Origin: Ruminococcus sp.
GTDB taxonomy: Bacteria; Bacillota; Clostridia; Oscillospirales; Ruminococcaceae
DNA length: 64,000 bases
Reading direction: 5' to 3'
NCBI GenBank assembly: GCA_017626015.1
Contig: JAGAJO010000008.1
Span: forward strand, 124,001 to 188,000
This document shows positions 58,857 through 64,000 of the stretch, in pieces. The notes below the pieces were generated by a model. That model was not told the origin of the DNA. It searched no databases and saw only the letters and a program-made list of their open reading frames with translations. The stretch's first letter is position 1; every line of letters begins with the position of its first letter. A program made the position numbers and the translations under genes.

Positions 58857-60284
58857 ATGAAAAACATGAAACGGATTCTTGCGGGGACGCTTGCAGTTCT
58901 TTCTGCATTCAGCGTTGCTTCCTGCGGAAATTCAAAGGACAGCGGAAAGGACAAGGAAAGCTCCTATGTCCAGAAAGTCGAGGTCGCAAGCACGGACGAT
59001 ATCTCAACTATTCCCGAGGGCGCTCCCACGGAGCTTGAGTGGCTTTCATACTTTGACCTTAACCCTACAAGGGCGGAGCCTGAAAAGAGAACGGACGTTA
59101 CGCTGTTTGAGGAAAGAGGAGGTTCTATCAAGTACAGCCAGACTTCCTCAATGGATAAATACGATAAGCTGGCCTCAAGGCTTATGGCGGATGATCCGCC
59201 CGATATGTTCTGGTATGAGGCGGGTATGACCTTCCCGGCAAACTGCGTTAAGGATATGTTCCAGCCTGTTGACGAGATAGTTAACTTTGACGATCCTCTG
59301 TGGACCGACGTTAAGGACGTTGCCGAGCAGTATACGCTTAACGGCAAGCACTATGTTGCGCCTGTAAAATTCCTTGCACAGTCCGTTCTTACATATGACA
59401 AGGACATGGTAGAGGCTGCCGGACTTGACGATCCTTACGAGATTTACACCAACGGCGAGTGGGACTGGGACACATGGTACGATATGATGACCGAGTACGT
59501 TGAGGGCGGTTCCGACGAGGACGAAAGATACGGCGTAAACGGCTGGTTTGCTCCTTTTATCTTCCATTCTACCGGAAAGACCCTTATCCAGTACGACGCT
59601 GAAAACGATATGTATGTTTCAAACCTTGACGACGCAGACTTCTCCAGAGCTACCGATCTGCTTTACAATATCCAGAAGAACGGTCTGTATTACGCCGACT
59701 GGGTAGGTCAGGCAGGCGACTGCTTTAAAAAGAACATTCTGTTCTATGCAATGGGACCATGGGCGGCTTCGGGCGTTCATAAGCCTAAGGAGGGCGACAA
59801 CTGGGCGATAGTTCCCATGCCTAAGGATCCTAACAGCGACACACTTTATTCCACTCCCGAAATGAATGCATATATGTGGATAAAAGGCTCCGAAAAGCCT
59901 GACGCTATGAAGTGCTGGATGGAGTGCGCAAAGATCGTTCAGACAGATGAAAAGTATCTTGCGACAGAGCGTGAGAAGTTCTTTGTAAACAATCCTACAT
60001 GGACAGACCAGATGTACGATATGGCTTACGTTGAGCTGGTTTCCGATAAGTTTGAAAGGATCGTAGACGTCGGATACGGAATTTCCACTACGCTTTCCAA
60101 CAACGATGCCGCTACAAACGACACAAAGGAAGCTGTGATCCCGTATATGTACACCTCCGTAATGAAGACGGACGAGAACGGTTCTCAGTATACATGGACT
60201 CAGCTTATCGAGACATACAGACCTGTTATAGATTCCGAGCTTAAGACCTTTAACGAGGCTTACCACGCATTTATCGGCAAATAA
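58857..60284 (+). CDS. Extracellular solute-binding lipoprotein (ABC sugar-type)
   Basis: A 475-residue protein with SD CGGAGG (58843-58848) and a lipoprotein signal MKNMKRILAGTLAVLSAFSVASCGNS. The body has features of family-1 binding proteins: DKLASRLMADDPPDMFWYEAG, LTYDKDMVEAAGLDDPYEIYTNGEWDWDTWYDMM and ILFYAMGPWAASGVHKPKEGDNWAIVPMPKDP. It would bind a carbohydrate for an ABC importer at the outer membrane face. No permease or ATPase gene adjoins it, so its transporter must be elsewhere. Confidence 0.9.
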   Translation: MKNMKRILAGTLAVLSAFSVASCGNSKDSGKDKESSYVQKVEVASTDDISTIPEGAPTELEWLSYFDLNPTRAEPEKRTDVTLFEERGGSIKYSQTSSMDKYDKLASRLMADDPPDMFWYEAGMTFPANCVKDMFQPVDEIVNFDDPLWTDVKDVAEQYTLNGKHYVAPVKFLAQSVLTYDKDMVEAAGLDDPYEIYTNGEWDWDTWYDMMTEYVEGGSDEDERYGVNGWFAPFIFHSTGKTLIQYDAENDMYVSNLDDADFSRATDLLYNIQKNGLYYADWVGQAGDCFKKNILFYAMGPWAASGVHKPKEGDNWAIVPMPKDPNSDTLYSTPEMNAYMWIKGSEKPDAMKCWMECAKIVQTDEKYLATEREKFFVNNPTWTDQMYDMAYVELVSDKFERIVDVGYGISTTLSNNDAATNDTKEAVIPYMYTSVMKTDENGSQYTWTQLIETYRPVIDSELKTFNEAYHAFIGK

Positions 60285-60298
60285 TTTATTGTAATTAA

Positions 60299-60332
60299 AG
60301 AGCGCACCGCTGACTGTGGTGCGCTCTGTTTC
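60299..60332 (+). terminator. Terminator between the binding protein and spoVAC
   Basis: AGAGCGCACC (60299-60308) pairs perfectly with GGTGCGCTCT (60318-60327), followed by GTTTCTATC; on the minus strand TTTAATTAC follows. Probably works for both convergent genes. Confidence 0.8.
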
Positions 60333-60778
60333 TATCTTAGGAAGAAATAATATATCAGACCATATACTATGCTTGCAAGGGTACCGTATAATATAACGGG
60401 TCCGCTTATAATGAAGATCTTAGCTCCCAGTCCAAGGATATAGCCTTCGGTTTTAAATTCCAGCGCCGGCGCTGCAACGGAATTTGCAAATCCGGTTATA
60501 GGTACCAGAGTTCCTGCGCCTGCGTGCTTGGCAAGCATATCGTACCAGCCGAGACCGGTAAACAGAGCCGACAGGAACACCAGCGTCACCGACGTAGCCA
60601 TAGCGCAGCCGTCCTTTGAAAGTCCGAAATGATCGTACATATTGTAAAACGCCTGACCGATAGCGCAGATAAGTCCTCCGAAGAAGAATGCCTTGGGAAC
60701 TGTTATCCACCATTTTGTCCTGTGGGACGCTTCGTTATACATTTCACCGTATTGACTTTTACTTAAATTTATATCCAT
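60332..60778 (-). CDS. spoVAC: Stage V sporulation protein AC
   Basis: A 148-residue membrane protein; the ATG for MDINLSKSQYGEMYNEAS follows GGAGGGG. It has the SpoVAC pattern: KWWITVPKAFFFGGLICAIGQAFYNMY, then LSALFTGLGWYDMLAKHAGAGTLVPITGFANSVAAPALEFKTEGYILGLGAKIFIISGPVILYG. In spore formers SpoVAC is the mechanosensitive dipicolinate channel, usually encoded with SpoVAD and SpoVAE. Here it stands alone between phoU and a convergent terminator. Confidence 0.93.
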   Translation of the reverse strand: MDINLSKSQYGEMYNEASHRTKWWITVPKAFFFGGLICAIGQAFYNMYDHFGLSKDGCAMATSVTLVFLSALFTGLGWYDMLAKHAGAGTLVPITGFANSVAAPALEFKTEGYILGLGAKIFIISGPVILYGTLASIVYGLIYYFFLR

Positions 60779-60846
60779 AAAAACCCCTCCGCAGATGTTT
60801 TTACGGATAGTATGAGAGCAAATCAGAAAAATATTCGTTTTTACAT

Positions 60847-61506
60847 CTACATAATTTTTGCCTGCTTGTGGACGCCGCTTATTGAAAATATGACCCACTC
60901 GGCTATATTTACCGCATGATCGCCGATCTTCTCGAAATACTTTGCCGTCATAAGAGTATCCGCAAGCTTTTCGCCGTTTGCCCTGTCATCTGCGATCCCG
61001 TCTATGATCTTTTTCTTGACTCCGCTGAAAAGTCCGTCTACAGCTTCGTCTTCTGAAACTACGTCCTGTGCAAGCTGCAGATCGTTTTTCACATAGGCGT
61101 CGATAGAGTCTGCCACCATTTTTGCCGAAAGCCTTGCCATTTCCGAAATGTCTGACAGATCAAATCTTGCATTCTGCTTTATAAGCTCTTTGTTAAGCTG
61201 TGCAATATCCGCAGCAGCGTCTCCTATCCTTTCCATATCGCTTATCATTTTAAGGGCTGCGGAAACCCTGCGCAGATCGTCTGCAACCACCGGCTGATGT
61301 TTAAGCAGACATTTAAGGCAGATACGTTCAATATCCTTTTCATCTTCGTTGATCTTTGAATCGTAGGCGATCGCCTGAGCCGCAAGCGCTTCGTTCTGCT
61401 CCTCTATGGATTTTGCCGACATTGCAATAATATGCTCTACGGAAGCCGCCATATTCAGAAGTCTTCTGTCAAGCTCCCTGAGATAATCGTCAAACTGTTT
61501 TCTCAT
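60847..61506 (-). CDS. phoU: Phosphate signalling/transport regulator PhoU
   Basis: A 219-residue all-helical protein with two PhoU repeats: MAASVEHIIAMSAKSIEEQNEALAAQAIAYDSKINEDEKDIERICLKCLLKHQPVVADDLRRVSAALKMISDMERIGDAAADIA, and the second with VDGLFSGVKKKI and MTAKYFEKIGDHAVNIAEWVIF. These carry the E/D-x-x-x-D metal clusters. It restrains Pst transport and the PhoR kinase. Last gene of the pst operon, 12 bases after pstB. Confidence 0.95.
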   Translation of the reverse strand: MRKQFDDYLRELDRRLLNMAASVEHIIAMSAKSIEEQNEALAAQAIAYDSKINEDEKDIERICLKCLLKHQPVVADDLRRVSAALKMISDMERIGDAAADIAQLNKELIKQNARFDLSDISEMARLSAKMVADSIDAYVKNDLQLAQDVVSEDEAVDGLFSGVKKKIIDGIADDRANGEKLADTLMTAKYFEKIGDHAVNIAEWVIFSISGVHKQAKIM

Positions 61507-61518
61507 ATTACAGCCTCC

Positions 61519-62274
61519 TTAACCGAATCTTCCGGATATGTATTCAAGGGTCTTTTGCTCTTTGGGAGAGGAGAAGATCTTATCCGTGGCGTCATACTCG
61601 ACTATCTCACCGTGGAGGAAAAACGCCGTCTTATCGGAGATCCTTGTCGCCTGCTGCATATTGTGTGTAACGATCACTATGGTGTAATTTTTTTTAAGCT
61701 CTGAGGCAAGCTCCTCTATTTTCAGGGTAGAGATCGGATCCAGGGCAGAGGTAGGTTCATCCATCAGCAGTACCTCCGGCTTGACGGCAAGCGCCCTGGC
61801 AATACAAAGTCTTTGCTGCTGACCTCCCGACATTCCCAGCGCTGATTTTTTCAGTCTGTCCTTAGACTCCTCCCAGACCGAAGCCTGTCTCAGAGTCGTT
61901 TCAACAATTTCGTCAAGCTCCGATTTTTTGCGGATACCGTGAGTTCTTGGACCGTAGGCGATATTGTCATAGACCGACATGGGGAAAAGATTAGGCTTCT
62001 GGAAAACCATTCCCACACGCTTTCTCAGCTCCGTGACCTCCATATCGTTATAAATATCTACGCCGTCAAGAGTAAAGCTTCCCTCTATTTTACAGCCTTC
62101 CACCAGATCGTTCATTCTGTTCAGTGATTTGAGCAGCGTGGATTTGCCGCATCCTGACGGACCGATAAAAGCTGTAATTTCTTTTTGTGCAATATCTATG
62201 TTTATGTTTTTCAGCGCATGAAAATCTCCGTAGTGAAGCTCGCAGTTTTTAACGCTGAGTTTATATTCGTTCAT
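61519..62274 (-). CDS. pstB: Phosphate ABC transporter ATPase PstB
   Basis: A 251-residue ABC ATPase. Walker A is GPSGCGKST, the signature is [17 protein letters not shown], Walker B is [13 protein letters not shown] and the switch His is in [16 protein letters not shown]. The PstB marker [14 protein letters not shown] is present. It powers phosphate import through PstA-PstC. Confidence 0.98.
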   Translation of the reverse strand: MNEYKLSVKNCELHYGDFHALKNINIDIAQKEITAFIGPSGCGKSTLLKSLNRMNDLVEGCKIEGSFTLDGVDIYNDMEVTELRKRVGMVFQKPNLFPMSVYDNIAYGPRTHGIRKKSELDEIVETTLRQASVWEESKDRLKKSALGMSGGQQQRLCIARALAVKPEVLLMDEPTSALDPISTLKIEELASELKKNYTIVIVTHNMQQATRISDKTAFFLHGEIVEYDATDKIFSSPKEQKTLEYISGRFG

Positions 62275-62286
62275 GATATCCCTCCG

Positions 62287-63126
62287 TTATTGTTCAGATA
62301 TTCTGCCTGCGATCAGACTTGCAAGTCCGTTGAGCAGCAGTACCGCTATCAGAAGTATTACTGCTGCTGCGCTTGCTTCGTTCATGTAAAGTCCGTTGTC
62401 CGAAAGGGCATACATATGTACGGCAAGCGTTCTTCCGGAATCTCCGGGACCGGCATACTTTGCGATTGTTCCGGCAGTGTAGATGAGAGCGGCGGTTTCT
62501 CCGAAAATTCTTCCCATTGCGAGAATTATTCCGGAGAATATTCCGCTTATCGAGGGCGGAATGACGACCTTGAAGATCGTTCTGAGCTTGCCTGCCCCCA
62601 GTCCGTAGCTGCCCTCACGGAAGCTGTCGTCTACCGATCTTAAAGCCTCCTCGGTGGAGCGTATGATAAGGGGAAGCACCATTATCGCCAGCGTGCAGCC
62701 GCCTGAAAGCATTGACAGCTTCCATTTAAGCGCAATTACGAAAAACATATTTCCGAAAAGTCCGTAGACGATAGAAGGTATTCCGCTGAGAGTTTCCGTG
62801 GTGAGCCTTATGAGCTTTACAAACCGGTTGCCCTTTTTTGCATATTCCACGAGATAGATAGCACAGAATATCCCCAGAGGAGCGGCGATAGCAAGAGCTA
62901 TCGCCAGCATTTCAAGTGTGTTGAAAATTGCCGGCATCATGGATACGTTGTCGGTATTGTACTCTTTTTCAAACAGGGAAAGCTTGAGATTGGGTACTCC
63001 CTTAATTATAATGTAACCTACTATCAGCATAAAGATCCCTATGGTGAAGGTCACAGAAATTTTTGTGATAATGTTGTAAACCAACGAAAAAGGATGAGTC
63101 TTGTATGTCTTGATCTTTTCGCTCAA
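62287..63126 (-). CDS. pstA: Phosphate ABC transporter permease PstA
   Basis: A 279-residue membrane protein with six helices. It has PLGIFCAIYLVEYAKKGNRFVKLIRLTTETLSGIPSIVYGLFG and the EAA loop REGSYGLGAGKLRTIFKVVIPPSISGIFSGIILAMGRIFGETAALIYTAG, the PstA form. Stop of pstC abuts its start. Confidence 0.97.
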   Translation of the reverse strand: MSEKIKTYKTHPFSLVYNIITKISVTFTIGIFMLIVGYIIIKGVPNLKLSLFEKEYNTDNVSMMPAIFNTLEMLAIALAIAAPLGIFCAIYLVEYAKKGNRFVKLIRLTTETLSGIPSIVYGLFGNMFFVIALKWKLSMLSGGCTLAIMVLPLIIRSTEEALRSVDDSFREGSYGLGAGKLRTIFKVVIPPSISGIFSGIILAMGRIFGETAALIYTAGTIAKYAGPGDSGRTLAVHMYALSDNGLYMNEASAAAVILLIAVLLLNGLASLIAGRISEQ

Positions 63127-64000
63127 TTAATTTTCCCCCTTTTTTGCAGTGATAACGCTGAAGCAGAGATTCAGAAGGAGGATAAATACGAACAGCACAA
63201 CTCCCGTTCCTATAAGCGCATCGTAGTGAAGACCATCCGCATAGCTCATTTCAATTACAATATTTCCTGTGAGGGTCCTTACGCTGTCGAGAAGTGACTC
63301 CGGAATGATCGCAGAGTTTCCCGCTATCATGATGACCGCCATTGTTTCGCCTATCGCTCTTCCTATTGCAAGTATCACACTGGCGAGTATTCCCGATCTT
63401 GCTGCGGGGAATATCACCGACGCAACAGCTCTTTCGTGTGTGGCTCCCAGTGCTAGAGCGCCTTCGTAAAAGCTTTCAGGCACAGCCTGCAATGCGGAAA
63501 CGCTCATACCGACAATAGTTGGCAGGATCATGATACCAAGTATTATAGAAACCGTAAGCACGCTGTTTCCCGTTCCCCCGAAGGTGTTTCTGACGAATGG
63601 TATTACTACGGTCATTCCGAAAAATCCGTATACGATCGACGGTATGCCCGCCAGAAGATTTATGGGAGGCATAAGAAATCTGAACAGCTTTTTGGGACAG
63701 AATTCAGCCATATACACAGCTGTCATGAGCCCGACGGGAACGCCGATCGCAATAGCACCCGCAGTGCAGTAGAGCGATCCTACGATCATCGGGAAAATTC
63801 CGAATGAGGCAGGTACGTTACGGGGACTCCAGTCATCTCCCAGCAGAAAATTCTTTACTCCTATTTCCGCTATAGCCGGGCAGCCCTTTGCAAACATAAA
63901 AATGCAGATAGTGACCACTGCGGCTATCGAAACGCCTGCGCACAGCATAAACACGCCTTGCATTATTTTTTCAATTGCCCTGCCGGTAATATGCGGCCTG
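63127..64000 (-). CDS. pstC: Phosphate ABC transporter permease PstC, 5' end outside the window
   Basis: The frame is open to the window edge, so the gene is cut; residues upstream of the ATG at 63961-63963 read RPHITGRAIEKI, in keeping with the cytoplasmic start of PstC. Six helices, PVGLMTAVYMAEFCPKKLFRFLMPPINLLAGIPSIVYGFFGM and the EAA loop YEGALALGATHERAVASVIFPAARSGILASVILAIGRAIGETMAVIMIAGN are visible. With PstA it forms the membrane channel. pstS and the promoter must lie beyond base 64000. Confidence 0.96.
   Translation of the reverse strand, partial: RPHITGRAIEKIMQGVFMLCAGVSIAAVVTICIFMFAKGCPAIAEIGVKNFLLGDDWSPRNVPASFGIFPMIVGSLYCTAGAIAIGVPVGLMTAVYMAEFCPKKLFRFLMPPINLLAGIPSIVYGFFGMTVVIPFVRNTFGGTGNSVLTVSIILGIMILPTIVGMSVSALQAVPESFYEGALALGATHERAVASVIFPAARSGILASVILAIGRAIGETMAVIMIAGNSAIIPESLLDSVRTLTGNIVIEMSYADGLHYDALIGTGVVLFVFILLLNLCFSVITAKKGEN

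Noticed and set aside
1..64000. tRNA and rRNA genes
   Set aside because: Searching by eye for TpsiC-arm and acceptor patterns and for rRNA motifs found none; a tRNAscan or Rfam run would settle it.

Overview
The window looks like a chromosomal segment of a low-to-mid GC anaerobic Firmicute, most likely a Ruminococcus-type member of the Oscillospiraceae. Signs are strong Gram-positive Shine-Dalgarno sites, TTGACA-17-TATAAT promoters, a T-box upstream of alaS, AdhE with Rex, a flavodiiron protein, Feo iron uptake, a CotH protein and an isolated SpoVAC. No rRNA, tRNA, CRISPR array, phage or insertion sequence was recognised. Most of the window is core chromosome, broken by intergenic repeats and a few accessory cassettes.

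Layout: 1-924 is the end of an ECF-type sigma factor gene and its probable anti-sigma partner. 1085-4283 holds a secreted protein and a membrane-anchored CotH protein. 4404-6807 is feoA-feoB plus a tiny Cys-rich membrane protein. 6826-10202 is T-box-alaS and a HIT protein. 10285-16466 runs comEC-holA-RNase M5-like gene, then an MBOAT gene split by a -1 shift and its DHHW partner. 16567-22320 has pyrB with a PyrI-type zinc tail, an amidase, a HAD phosphatase (-) and an LTA-synthase-like enzyme. 22467-28879 has rpmB (-), an M50 protease, then scpA-scpB-DUF2953-ytfJ and dac-rluB. 28953-32328 (-) is hemA-hemB-hemL, making porphobilinogen from glutamyl-tRNA. 32588-34552 is an unusual repeat plus winged-helix protein.

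34651-39090 is the most interesting block. A NUDIX-winged-helix regulator with a damaged Nudix box faces a three-gene operon: a J-domain/kinase-like protein, a vWA protein and a divergent adenylosuccinate synthetase. Both divergent promoters carry the same 23-bp operator-like sequence. This looks like a self-contained, co-regulated and possibly undescribed nucleotide-linked system.

39240-46518 holds an EamA transporter, tyrA (-), a small ExbB/ExbD-like proton-channel operon with a patatin lipase, a metallophosphatase and an M20 dipeptidase. 46699-53390 is redox-related: rex, a lipoprotein (-), a kinase-fold protein that lost both catalytic Asp (-), adhE with a Rex-like site, and a flavodiiron protein (-). 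53580-58455 has an XRE regulator with three operator octamers, a zinc-ribbon membrane protein, pth and mfd. 58857-64000 has an orphan solute-binding lipoprotein, spoVAC (-) and pstC-pstA-pstB-phoU (-), with pstC running off the edge.

Two intergenic repeat families recur. One is AT-rich with a GAGTTGTC-like core. The other is MITE-like, with ends resembling GGCAGCACCGCACAA; its fragments appear to have been reused as leaders and terminators.
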